Assembly (NCBI GenBank): GCA_010405405.1
Contig: MU004235.1
Location: 510,538-574,537 of the forward strand
DNA length: 64,000 nucleotides
DNA from: Microthyrium microscopicum
Taxonomy: Eukaryota; Ascomycota; Dothideomycetes; Microthyriales; Microthyriaceae
Direction: 5' to 3'
In this document: positions 27,601 to 39,548 of the stretch, in pieces
Numbering within the stretch: position 1 is the first letter of the stretch
How the letters are laid out: every line of letters starts with the position of its first letter
Notes under the pieces: generated by a model
Seen by the model: the letters and a program-made list of their open reading frames with translations, nothing else
The model's database searches: none
Told to the model about the DNA's origin: nothing
Translations under genes and position numbers: made by a program

Positions 27601-27721
27601 CGAAGAGGATCGTCGACGACGTCTAGGCCGCGTCGGAAAGCACCACGACGAGACGCGGCACAATTCCGACGATGAGCAGACTGCGCATCACGAGGCGCTC
27701 AGAATGCGACATAACGAATAG
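24671..27721 (+). CDS. hmt1: HMT1-type half ABC transporter (ABCB6/HMT1 subfamily)
   Basis: Exons 24671-25105, 25163-26304 and 26350-27721; 982 residues. An extra N-terminal membrane domain (about five segments, first at residues 28-53) is followed by a linker, a six-helix ABC membrane domain and one ATPase domain. Walker A is GESGGGKST with K702, signature LSGGE at 800-804, Walker B LLDE with D824/E825, and H-loop H856. The TMD0-TMD-NBD order is that of fungal vacuolar HMT1 proteins, which move phytochelatin- or glutathione-bound metals or conjugates. The charged C-terminal tail is Asp/Glu/Arg/His-rich. Introns are 57 and 45 bp, and both junctions keep frame. The start is the first ATG of the open frame, in a good context. 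Substrate is not shown by the sequence; the related mitochondrial Atm1 type lacks TMD0. Confidence 0.93.
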
Positions 27722-28697
27722 AAACCGTTCACAGGTCTGATACGTTGTCCATATCGCCGTGAAGGACATGTTTTTCTTTCTTGAAGAGCGCGGCATTTTT
27801 TCAGGCATTGTTTGGAGTAGCGGCTGTGTTCTGATTATTCTTTCCTATTCTTTCAACAAATTGCGTGGTTCACCGCACCAATTTTCCTTTCCAACGGCGA
27901 AAAATTCTCTCTCGTCAAAAACATACTCCTGCGATAAATGATACGACGAGACCAATGTATCATCAACCTAAATTGGGCGGCTCAATTGCTTTTACAGACT
28001 CAACTTCCGAGTCTTGCATTGCTACACTTGGCAGCTGGTATGGCTCACGCCTCGCACGAAACCACTAATACCTCTTTTCCTCACTGGAACAACTAGACCG
28101 GCGGCAAATTGTCTTTTATCTCGAATCGTCTCCCAGCACACACAAGGGTGGCGACATTGTTCATATCGTTCGCGAGGCGGTCACATACCGCACATCGTTA
28201 TTTCATGACTGGGCCACCACGCGCAGCATGTCTCTTTTCGTTTCACATCGCGTCTTCAGAATAGCATCGGTAGGCTTCTTGAAGAAGGAAGCCTTTTTCT
28301 TTTTTCCGCGTTTGTTTTCGTTCTTTCGCGCATTCATTAGCGTTTTGTACATATCATAGCAAGGGTAGCATTTTAGCGGGCTGCAGAGCCGGTTGTGAGG
28401 TTGGCCCGTGGATATCAGACGTAAGCAGGAGAGTCCTGGAGTTTGGCACTCATTTGCAGTGACAAAAGTCTTCGTACATGAATTCATATGCCATAAAAAA
28501 CATAAATTTGCTCTAGCTGACCAGTGCTTTCTTTAAGTGATGGACCTCAACACCATTGAAGATTCTTCACGATAGGCCTAATTAGGAATCCTGGACGCCA
28601 CCATTTTCCACGTGACGTACTCCTCAATCCCCTTTCGACGACCCGTTTCAATCTTGCTCTTCAATCAAAAAACCCGTCAGACCCTTCAGTCACTGTA
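27722..28697. other. Intergenic, no gene seen
   Basis: About 1 kb between the ABC transporter stop and the HET gene start. Short overlapping frames only. It should contain the transporter terminator and the HET promoter, but no site is distinct enough to call. Confidence 0.6.
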
Positions 28698-30831
28698 ATG
28701 CCACCTTCAGTTACTTGTCCAATCTGCAATAATCTCGATCCGCGCAACCACCCATCTTCAAGGCATCGCGATACCCCTGGCCGCAACGCCTCCGCCAGCC
28801 AAGATGTCTCCCTCTATCTACCACTAGACGCGCTATCACTCGCCCGAACGCGTCGCAAATGTCGCTTCTGTGACGTTCTTGTGCAGGCGCTTGATGGATG
28901 TCTTCCCGACCGTGGCAGTCGGCGGGCAAAGATGGGGCTTGAGATTGGATGGAAGAAGAGCGTGCGTATCTCGGTTTTCGATGGTGGAGATGTAGTTGAG
29001 GTTTATAGGGGAAGTGGTAAGTTATTGAGTTTGCCTGGTTCGAGTTTAAATGTGTATTGATCCAATGGCGCTGTGTTTTGGATTGAGACTGGTTTGCCTG
29101 GTACCGAGTTGTTGGGTCAGCCTTGTTCTCAGCCTTATGTGTTTTCGATGATCCTCTGTTGCCTTGGACATTGCATTTGCTGATTTAGCGATAGACCAAC
29201 CATCCCCTTGGCCCGCACTGGGGTCGGTGGTAGATATACCGCGCCGAGCGGACTCGGAGGAGACGTTCGATTTTCTGAGAGCTTGCGTCGAGAAGTGCAA
29301 GCTTGACCATGAATGTACTTGTGGCGGGAGCAAAGCCAAGTCTAGGGTATCAGCTCCAGCTCGACTGTTGAAGATATCAAAAGATGGAAAATCGATCAAA
29401 TTGGTCATTTGCTCCAAGAGATCACCAGCATATGTTGCTCTTTCTCACTGCTGGGGCAATGACCTTCCAATGACAACGACACAGCAAAATCTTTCGCACC
29501 AAGAGAATGGATTTGCTGTTTCAGAGCTACCACCTCTGTATCAGGATTCTATCGAAGTAGTACGACAGCTTGGGTTGGAGCACATATGGATTGATTCTCT
29601 TTGCATTGTGCAGGACTTAATCCAAGACTGGACTAAAGAGAGTACAAAAATGGCCGCAATCTACTCGGATGCAGACTTTACCATTGCAGCAACAGGTACA
29701 AAGGACAGCTCTCACCGGTTTCTTGACTCCACGAGGAAAAGAGCTCGCGTTAGCTACACCAATACAAAAGACAAGAAGTTTGTACTCAGGTCTCGGCTAG
29801 TCCAGAGTCACCATCCGAAACTTGATTTGAAGCGGCCAGCGGCACTGATAGGCCCATTGACACACCGCGCATGGACGCTTCAGGAGCATGTCATGTCAAC
29901 TCGCATCTTCCACTTCACCGCTTCTGAAGTTGTCTTTGAGTGCTGTGCCTCATTTTCATGCCAGTGCAAACCGACATTGAAGAAGTGGCCAACCACACCT
30001 GGTATCTTCCAAGAAATCTCTTCATGCAAATCTGCTCGACTTAAGCATGAAGAGTGGCATCGCCTGGTTGAGCAATATACCCGTCGCAGTCTAACTCGGC
30101 CAGCAGACAAGTTCCCTGCACTTTCTGGCCTGGCTAGTGAATTTCAAGGCCTAGTAAACTCAAAGTATTGTGCTGGTCTTTGGGAGAGCAACTTCTTAGT
30201 GGATCTCCAATGGTTTTCAGCGCCATGGCTGGAGAGTCCAATCACGCCACAAACACTGGAGACCTATCGAGCGCCTTCCTTTTCATGGGCCAGTACGGAT
30301 ACGCAGGTTAGCTATGATCAGTACAATGACGATTACCTTGAGAGCGTGGAGTTTCTGACCAGCGTGACCGAGATCCACATTGAGACAGATCCGCTTAATA
30401 TATTTGGTGCAGTAGGACTCAACAGTTATGCTAAACTTCGAGGTCCAACAATGCACGCGACGCTTGTTGCCCCAGAGACGTCTGACGATGATAGTTTCCA
30501 CTACTTTCTCAGAATTTGTGACTATCCTTCAGCACATGTGTATCCTGACTGTCGACTAGTGGTGGATAACGACAACTCAGAGTTTCTCCGTGAAACTGAG
30601 ATTCGACGACACCGTCCTGGTGATGAATACTCGGCCTTTCAGGCAAACGTACTTTGTCTTGTCCTCTGCGTTAGTGGCAGGCTAGAGATGGCGCATGGGC
30701 TGGTTCTTGGACTGCCTTCGAGAAAACTGGGGCATAATAATCAGAGCAACACTTACGAACGAGTTGGGTACTTTTCTTGCGGAAGCGATGCGATTATGGA
30801 CGATACGGAACAAGATATTGTCCTAATATAG
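28698..30831 (+). CDS. HET-domain (heterokaryon incompatibility) protein
   Basis: Exons 28698-29016 and 29189-30831; 653 residues. The HET domain is recognised by three motifs in order: YVALSHCWG (188-196), IWIDSLCIVQD (239-249) and RAWTLQE (333-339). An N-terminal CPIC...CRFC segment and SPWPALG just before the domain are typical of fungal HET proteins. The 172-bp intron has GTAAGT and TTTAG ends and joins the frames exactly, but it is longer than the other introns here, so a small extra exon inside it is possible. Known members trigger cell death on fusion with an unlike strain; most, like this one, have no known partner. The C-terminal half has no second domain I can name. Confidence 0.9.
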
Positions 30832-30969
30832 CCTCATCACATGGCGAATAACCTTGGACGCGTTATGCAACTGGATCTTTGTTTGATTGAGAAATGTTGA
30901 AGATGCTCTTATTAGGCCTTGAGAATAAGATATTTTTAAACATTGCCCTCAAGGTCAGATGCCAGGATT

Positions 30970-32775
30970 CTAGGCGCTACAACCTTTGTCAATCTCTGAT
31001 GGACTCTCAAACTTGATTGTGGCATCATTAGGTCCACCCAATACAACCACCGTCGGTTCTATTGCAATCTATGGTCAGCATTGCATGCAAATGATGAACG
31101 GTATTGAGAAGAATGACTTACTGGCTGGATCATACAATGGCCATCCCAGCTTCTCAAGTCCATGATCTGGATCTTTGGCGAAAGCAGCCCAGGCATCTCG
31201 CATCTTCCTGGCGAGGACTTTCTCCGCTGGAGTATCTGGCCCCTTGCCCTTACGCTCAGTTGTTCCGAACAGTAATGCCAGTTCCGATCCGTGCCATGCA
31301 CCGTGGACTTGTGCTGCCTTTACTGGATCGGAATAGAGCTGGTTGTTTGGCCATTCAGCCTGGTACAGATAGCGCCAAGCAGGCACTCCGGCGTCTCTGC
31401 GAGCTTTTGCTGCCATACCGGCTGGGCAGCCAAACATGTTCTGTCGGGAGGCAGATGTGTTGGTCTTCAGACCGGCTTCATTGTTGACATTACCAACGAG
31501 GATTGGCTGCGTGAAGTCAGTAAAGCTTCTAACCATGTTATGGATCAAGAACAACTTACTCTCTTGACAAAGTTTCCCTTCTTTCTGCGGTCCGCAATGT
31601 CGGACATCACAGTCTTATCATCGTACTTTGGTCCCCAAACACCAACCTGCGAAGTACCACCGATACCTTCAGTGGCATCAAGAACCTGGTCCACCGACTT
31701 TTCTTGCAAGCAGACAAGATTTGAAGACACGGTAGCCGCTGTAACATTACCGCATCCAAGTTTAGTTGAGAGTTGAGACCAATGGTTAAGAGCAACTTCT
31801 GGTTTTCTTGCCACGTTCTCGGCCATTGATGCTGTACCAGATTGGGGAATGAAAGCGTTCACAATTGGGTCTTCAGTGTAGGCATAGGCCATGAAGTCAG
31901 CACTGGCGCCTCCAGCGGATTGTCCGAAGACCGTGATTCTTTTTGGGTCGCCACCAAAGCCTTCAATATTGTCCCTAATCCACTCAATGGCTTTACGCTG
32001 ATCAAGAAGGCCTGGATTCTTCTCTGGTAGCGCAACTCCTGGGAAACCTAGGACACCAAGACGGTAGCTGTAATCTAGATCAGAATACAGCATCAAGAAA
32101 TGCAAATGGTACTTACTTGATGCTGACAAGAATTACATCTTGCTCATCTGCGAGCTGTGCTCCAACATATGGGCTGTTATTTGCTGAACCGACAACGAAA
32201 CCTTGATCAATTAGTATCTCAAGGACTCATAGCATTCTTAGCATATTTGCACTTACCGCCACCAAAGATCCAAGCAAGAACTGCCTTCTTCTTGTCTCCA
32301 GTCTGTGGCTTTGTCCAGATATTCAGATAAAGACAATCCTCCGACTGTGGTCCCTCCGAAGCTCCCACATTCTGTGGTGACTTCGGGTCTTTACGACTTG
32401 GACGAGAAGCCGACTCGGCACAAGAGCTACCTGCTGTATCAGAAAAATTATCTGCATAGAAATTGCCGCTATAAAATCTTACTTGCTCTGTACCACAGGT
32501 TAGTCACTGCTGCTTGCTCTTAGTGGCATATAACATACATATTGAGTTGCATTTACAACAGCATTAGGTTGATCTAAAGGTAGAGGCATCTGCCATCTCA
32601 GCGCACCGACTGGTGGCCGAGCAAATGGCACACCCAAATATTCGCTGACATCTGGCTTCCACGAAGAGGCTTTACCATGGATTGTTCCACTTGTAGTCTT
32701 GACACCTTGCCCGATTTTCCACGCCGACTGGGCACTCACGACCGCAATGGAAGCTGTAATCGCTAGCAAATGCAT
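30970..32775 (-). CDS. Secreted type-B carboxylesterase
   Basis: Six exons on the minus strand: 32775-32539, 32485-32257, 32201-32117, 32067-31560, 31506-31122 and 31058-30970; 510 residues. The N-terminus (MHLLAITASIAVVSAQ) is a signal peptide. Family motifs are YLGVPFARPPVGALRW, SEDCLYLNIW, an oxyanion-type FGGGF, VSINYRLG and the nucleophile elbow GQSAGG with S234. E363 (NNEAG) and H425 (WHGSEL) complete the likely Ser-Glu-His triad. This alpha/beta-hydrolase family (carboxylesterase, cholinesterase, lipase) cuts carboxylic esters outside the cell. The second junction (acceptor GAG at 32486) is the least certain; the other junctions are supported by family motifs across them. Confidence 0.88.
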
Positions 32776-35199
32776 GTTTTGATAATATCGTATCTTCTTC
32801 TTACGTTACTGATCAGAAGATATTATCGTGATCGAAGGCTATTGATCATATTTCTATGAAATTTGCCAACTGTGCCATAGAGTCGGCCTGGCCGACAAAT
32901 TAACCCCGATGGCGCTTGGATCGAGACATGTTGATGAAATGTTATTAGTTACCCAATAGGGCGGGAGTTTGCGACTTTAACTGGTCAAAGTTATGTGCTT
33001 CTAATGGCTGAATGTAATATCAACTGATTGTGTAGGTGCGCAAATTTTATGGTTGATTGATTCTTATAGCGTTTAACGAAGATACTTCAAATTACGCATA
33101 TAGAAGAACTAACTCCTCTACAGATAGAGAAGGCTATTGGTAGACCTTGACATGGTAATATTAACCAATTGTCCTCTACTCATTAGAGTGAACGTCAGGT
33201 TTCACCTCTATGCTTTTCCATTTGCCCTGAGAACCACTTACGCTCTAAAGTCTTGCGCAGTTCTCTCTAGGTAAACATTGGTAATAATCATGGTTAGAAC
33301 ACGCAAGAACATGTTTATATAAACGAGAATTCAGCTCTATGTTTTGTTCCAGCACTAGACGCAAGCACTCCAAGGTCAAGGCAATATATTCTTGGAGGCG
33401 TACATGGAGAACGCATTTGGTCAACTCGTAAGTCCAAAACGATTCACGAGCTCGCTGCTAAAGTCATAATTTGTTTGTCAGTGGAACAGTGACTATCTTG
33501 AATTATTGTTGATTCAGCAAGTGAAGTTGTTTCGTACGCGTCATCATACTCTTCACTCATTATTGGAAGAAGCAGAATTGAAGTAAAGAGATTCAAACGG
33601 CATAGATCTCGAGGCTCCAGCCCGCATCCTGGAGTGGTCCTTTTATTTCAGAAATTGATAAAGGTCAAGTTTCGAGGATACGGATAATACTACGAGACAA
33701 CTTGTTTCCAAATACTGCGCATCGTCCATCACCTATCACGTCGGGAAGCACTCATGGTGATCGATACATCGATACCAAGCAGCGATCGGTGAATATTCAC
33801 AAGAAAGAAGTTTCATCAGGGTGTTTTCATGAACAAAAACTATAGATCGCAATATGCTGGATAGGATCGATCAGCGATGGTTTAAACATATTCCAGAATA
33901 TGCAGAGAAGTGGAATATACAAACAAATCGAAAGGTATTTGTCACTCTTCTCTGCGCTCCATGTTGAACTTGGAACGTTTCGACATGTTTTGGAAGAGGC
34001 TCTTCAGACTCTGAGGTGTCACAATCGTAGATCAGAGCAGCAGTGCTGCAGAAGACGGTAAGGCTTGAAGATCGCTCACCCTCGCGACGCTCTTCAACTC
34101 CTTACATTGCATGATGCAAGTACTAGCAAGTCAAAGTCCAGGATTTTTGGAAATGAATGGACTTTCGCAGAATGTCAACATGAACTACCCTACCAGGTCG
34201 AGTCAAGGCACTGCAAAAGTTTGCTCCTCGATACCCAGAAAGGCAGTAGGGGTACCAACAGGGTCTGCTGAGCTTGTACAGCACTACTACTCGAAGGTGG
34301 TGGCAGGAATCCTGGTGTCATCCTAGCACATCAGTCCGATGCGCTGAGGGAAGGCAGTTCACAACAGCGTGGGCAAGTCGGCGGCAAACGGGAGATCGCC
34401 AGAGGACAGGAGAATGTGAGGCGTGAAGGTCTACCGCTGCCGCAAGAACGAAAGACTAGCAGGGTAATTTCCATGCTCCATGTCGGCTTCTCTGCAAAGA
34501 TGTTGTGGGAATGCTCGCATGGCATCTTGCCGGGAGTGCCGCTGCTCTGTGAACATCAAGTAGTTTGCGAAACCGCCGATGTGACATTGAAAAGCTTCTA
34601 TGATGTGCTACTGTATGATCTGGTAGATCACTGTCGAGAATCTCGGTACTCCAGAATGAGAGACAATCTGGAGTAACGAGTCGATCTGAGATGGACGTCC
34701 CAATGAACTTTCAGCCTGGTAAATAGCAATTTGAAAGGTTGGAATTTCCCAGGCATGGACTCAAATTTAGAATGAGCACGCAGCCCGGCCCATCAACATG
34801 TGGTACCTGAAAGATCTTCCGAATGGTAGAAGACACGCGCGGTGCTCTTTTACACAGACCAGCTGACACTTCTAACCAAACTGGATGACTATGATCATAA
34901 CAAAAGAGCCCCGGATTATACAATCCAGTCGGGAACAGTCGACTGCTAGTAGGCGAAAGGAAACCCTGTATATTGCAATTGGAGATTGGCCACCAGTCAC
35001 ACGTGGGTGACGGCCTATGCTAACCCAAAGACAGAGATGGCCGAAGTCATTTGTTTTATGAGGCGAAACCTATCTGCCTTCCAGAAGTGATGGTGGCGTG
35101 GTGTTGTCAACAGGGGTGAACGATGTAAAGGTAGTCCATCAGCGGGTCAGGGGCTCTGATATGCCGAGTGACTGCCTCGGACCGGATTAATATAATAGA
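32776..35199. other. Intergenic, gene-poor stretch
   Basis: Normal base composition, but no gene I can support. Frames of 60-90 codons on both strands near 34065-34920 overlap and carry no known motif. The first few hundred bases should hold the carboxylesterase promoter. Confidence 0.5.
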
Positions 35200-36160
35200 T
35201 ATTGCACCTGCTAGGCTTGGTTACGGGGCGGTTTCAACGATACCGATTGTAGGAATCAGGAAATAATGCAGAAGGCGAATGCGAAATGCGCTGATAGGCC
35301 CAGCACCGCTTCGTATGATTCTATTCTCTGACAATCCATCGTCGATTAGGGAACAACATGGCCATGGCTTTATCAATATGTCTGATTGGGGATACAACAA
35401 GGTTGACAATGAAGTTTCTGGGATAAAATCGAGATATCGATCCAAGAACGGTAATAGCAACTAGTATTATGGGAATCCAGAATCCTCCCCGGATTACCGC
35501 CCGCGCCTGGTGGGATCCTGGTGTCGACTTTGCTTTATCAAGACGTTGCTGACAGGAGGCCAATAAGAGAACAAAGTTTATGCTACTCAGGGTTCGAGGT
35601 TGATCCCGGGCGATCAAAAACTCGCTCAATATGTACCTAAGACCATGACACGTAAATAGACACACTGCTCATCTTGGGGAATAGGTCATTTGCGCTTGAC
35701 TTTGAGAGACATGATTTGATCGAACAGGACAGCGACCACGATAGAGTGAAGAGTACCTACACTTTGCCATTCATAATGTATTTAGATGTACTTATGATAT
35801 CATGATAACATTGATTGAAATAGGCAAAGCATTCGGCACCCCATGCTGCGATCTTCCCATTTGGGATGCTACTGCTCATGCCGACCAGCTCAGGGACAAG
35901 ACGCAACCACTTTTGCTGTGGACCTACCGCTGAACATGAATAGCTCGCGACAAACAAAGCGACACTATTGCACATGCTTTTGGGCACTTTCTCGGCTTCG
36001 ACGATGAAGAAGAGAAGAGGTTGGAAGAATAGCGGATGGCTTGGACGATCCTAACGCCACGCGGCCACAAGCGTCTTTCCCCACGTTGTTCAAAGCGGAG
36101 AATTCCACGATCCTCGATTCCTTCCGTATCGTCAAAGTTGGAAATATCCACAACCTACAC
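35200..36160 (-). pseudogene. Possible coding remnant, unrecognised
   Basis: Minus-strand frames following one another look protein-like. One segment (about 36151-35924) starts MDISNFDDTEG. A second frame runs from about 36045 to 35757 (VPKSMCNSVALFV ... GPQQKWLRLVPELVGM). A third (35640-35321) has a hydrophobic stretch, FWIPIILVAITVLGSISRF. An intron near 35640-35760 could join the last two; the first join needs a frameshift. No family is recognised. It could be a decayed gene or chance. Confidence 0.25.
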
Positions 36161-38335
36161 GATGATTTGGGATCGATCTTGGATCTGAAGCAATCTGGTC
36201 CATCTTTAATCCCTAGGTGAGCATCACAATTGATGGATTCATTGATCCTTTTCCACTCGTATTGCGCTCTATTTTGGTTCTTCCCCAGGTTTTCTGGCCC
36301 TCACTGCAGCTTACAGTGTGCCCTCAGGCCTTCAGTGCCGCTCAGTTTGATGATGACCTGATCTGAATCAGAACGCCTCCAGTGCGCAATAGTCCAGAAA
36401 TGCAACTGCTATTCCCGGCCCAGATATACCCTCGTGAAATTGTCTCTACAATCCAGTCACTTCTGTTCTTGAGACGGTCGATTAGTGGGTTTCATACCTG
36501 CGATTATCTACAGCTATCAACAACGGTCGCCTGTCGTAAGGAGTACTCGTAGTCTCGCACAAGTACAGGAGTCAGAATGTGGGGAAATGATAGCAATTTT
36601 GTAATTTGATATGCCAGTGCTCATTCTACGTCGCTTCAGCAAATTTGAATGCCTTGCAAGAAAGTAAATTTGACATCTTGGCGAACCTGTCAATAATGTC
36701 ATTGTCGAACAAGATGCAAGTCTCATTAGCTGCATCAGGGGACAATTGCTTCTCGAAGCCTGCAGGACGCCATCTTTTGCTTATTATGGCGCCACAAGGA
36801 GGTAATGCTTGGTAAAGTCAACGGCGATGGCGTTGCCGGCGTTTTTACCCGTCTCGCTAAGGTTTAGTGGCACAGCAGACGACGCGCTCTCAACTCCAAT
36901 GCTGCACAACACCAACAACACACTTCAATGTTGGATACCTGCACACAATTGAAGAGTTTGGCCAGCCTGTCAGTGGCTTCTTCAGAAGCGTATGATGGTG
37001 GAATTGCAGGGCTCCGCACACACCAGAAGCCAGAGCCAAAAGCCAGAACCCAACGCCACGCAGGCGGCTGCTGCACGTTGCAAACGTTGCATGCTTCCGG
37101 GGGTTCCAAGGTTTCCTGTTATATTGGAGGGCGTCGGCGTCGTCCCGCGACGATGCATGCTACCAACATGCCACACGTCCAATACCTCCAAGTCTTAGCA
37201 GCAGTCCCAACATAGAAAAGTCCGCAAGAGCTAGACCTCAACTGGGAAATCAACCCTGCGGCATGACAAGTACCCGTCCAGGTACCCACGAACCAACAAC
37301 GGCTCGCGCTGCTACAGTCCCTGACAGCTTACCTACTGTACACTCTCCATCATGTCTACTTCTGCTGTCTCCAGGTGTTAACTCCAGTATCATGGTTTCT
37401 ACTCCGTATGCTGCCCCCATGGCCAATCTCTGTCGCTTCCCCTGCTATCGTCCCCCAGCCCTGGTAAGACTACTGCTTCTATCTGCTCAGTCGACTCGTG
37501 CCAGAGAATGGCCGTGATCGACCCTTGCCGCTGCTGCTCGCTTCCAGACCCACGATACGTCTTCCCCGCGACCGGTTCTGTAACTGTTGCGGGCGGCACT
37601 ACGATGCATCATCTCTGCAGCCATTTTCTACGGTTGTGTTTGATCCATGCTTTGCACTCCTCCAGGCCATGTTTTGAGACTGGAAACAAGCCAGAGAAAA
37701 CCTTTCGGTTTTGAGAACATTCTTCGAGTGGGGTCACCAAACACTCTATACCTGTCCTCGATCGTGATATACTGCGCCCGGCATTCTTGGCTCCTAGCGT
37801 GTCAAAAATATCCACAGACTTGCGGTTCAGGCGGACCTGTTACTCTATAAGGCTGCAGGTGCTATAACTGATTCCACCAAACAGTACTGTTCAGGTCGTT
37901 TACCAGCGGCCGAGGATCAGTGACCTCTTCAAGGTGCACAGTTCTTTGTTTGACCAGTGCTAGGCCGGCATATAAATGAAGCTTCCTGGGATGACAGGCG
38001 GATCTGCCTCCCCTGCCGCAAGTAAGCCAGGGACTGCTGGTATTGGTATGGTTGGACTATCTTGCCCATCGGCTGCATTTCTTCCTTGATGTATGGGCCT
38101 GTACCTCTTCTTCCAGGTCAGTCAAGCTGTTGACAACCCTTTCTCTAGGTTTGCCCAGCACCCCAACTTCACATCCCAGAATCATTTGACCAGCATAAAG
38201 TCAGTCGTCAAGCTGCGCGGATTTACATATGAACCTTCGCCCCGGCGTCCCTCTTGCGGTTCACAATACTCGTCTTATTCATTAATCCTATTGACCTGAG
38301 CGAAGATCTGTTAATACCCAGAGACCATCACCATA
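36161..38335. other. Intergenic, upstream region of the C2H2 gene
   Basis: About 2.2 kb without a supported gene. Pyrimidine-rich parts and several short ATG-started frames near 37260-38300 suggest a long promoter and leader for the downstream regulator, possibly with upstream ORFs. No specific site can be called. Confidence 0.5.
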
Positions 38336-39548
38336 TTGCCTTCTCATCTATCTCAGCCTTGCTTCGCCTCTTCAGAAAACATGCTTCAACTTGCCAGTAT
38401 GGTACCTGAGCGAACTGATCGCTACGAACCATCATATCAACAAACAATGCAGCCTTTATATCAAAGTCAGATGAGGCCGCAGGATACCTATTCCTATCAA
38501 CAACCTGCGCAAGTATCGCCATCATACTCGATACCGGCTCAAAAGCGGTTCGACTACGCGTACCCAAATTCTCAATCAAATCTTACCACTGTTACTCCTC
38601 CATCACCCCCTATAGATGAAAGCAAACCACCACAAACGCTACCTTCTATATCAAGTTTGCTCGGTATCACAGAGAGTATGCAAGATTCACCAAGCTCTCA
38701 CAAATACCTGCTAACAAGATTTAGATAAACAAGCAAGTCAACAAGGTCACATTCAATCAGAGCATATTCAGCACAGTCAACAAATTCCAATCCAGCACGC
38801 TGCATCTGTCATTCCTCAGCAAGAATACAGTACTGCAGATGCTTTACCACAGAGCTATGGCTCTACTGTCGTCAATGGAAGGCTTTCATTACCATCAACA
38901 CCACCACTAATGCCAGATGGCCCTCTAGACGGAAATCAGTCACCATCCACAGCCTCGACTCAATCTACAGTACCAGGCGCACAAGCTTATTACATGAGCG
39001 GATCTGTTGGCAGCATAGATCACCAACATCGAAGCGCTTATTCAGAATCTAGTATTCCAAAGCCATTAGCAATAACCTCGCAACCCACTGTTTCTCCATA
39101 CCCAACTCCTCAATACACACCATCATCCTTTGTTTCATCACCCACAGCAATGGCCGGGGGGCCATATTACACAGACAGCCACATGGTACCAAGCGCAGGG
39201 CTTTACGGCCAGCGACCACTCCCATCAAACTTTTCAGCGGCTGTTTCCATGCCATTTGGTCCACCTTCAGCAAACAGCACGACGAATCCGTGGCAGCACC
39301 ACCATTACATCAGCGCATCGAGCCAGTCAACATTCCCGCAATCACAAGATCGTTATGTGTGTCCAACATGTAACAAGGCGTTTTCACGGCCCAGTAGTTT
39401 GCGAATCCACAGTCACAGCCACACTGGCGAAAAGCCCTTCAAATGCTCACATGCTGGGTGTGGAAAGGCGTTCAGCGTACGGAGCAATATGAAACGCCAC
39501 GAACGCGGGTGTCATGCGGGAGCTGGATCATCGACATCCGGGTCTTGA
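38336..39548 (+). CDS. C2H2 zinc-finger transcription factor
   Basis: Exons 38336-38675 and 38725-39548; 387 residues. Two C-terminal fingers: C326-x2-C329-x12-H342-x3-H346 and C354-x4-C359-x12-H372-x4-H377, joined by the TGEKPFK linker. The rest is rich in Ser, Pro, Gln, Tyr and Thr and likely disordered, with [10 protein letters not shown] at the end of exon 1. The intron starts GTATGC and has GCTAAC before the acceptor TTTAG; an alternative acceptor at 38718 also keeps frame and adds two residues. The start may instead be the Met at 38381 ([17 protein letters not shown]). It is a probable nuclear DNA-binding regulator, and I cannot name an orthologue. Confidence 0.88.

Noticed and set aside
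29017-29188. Coding potential inside the HET intron (FWIETGLPGTELLG-like reading)
   Set aside because: It reads like protein in one frame, but using it breaks the frame to the HET domain. Direct splicing from 29016 to 29189 matches family sequence. A mini-exon is not excluded.
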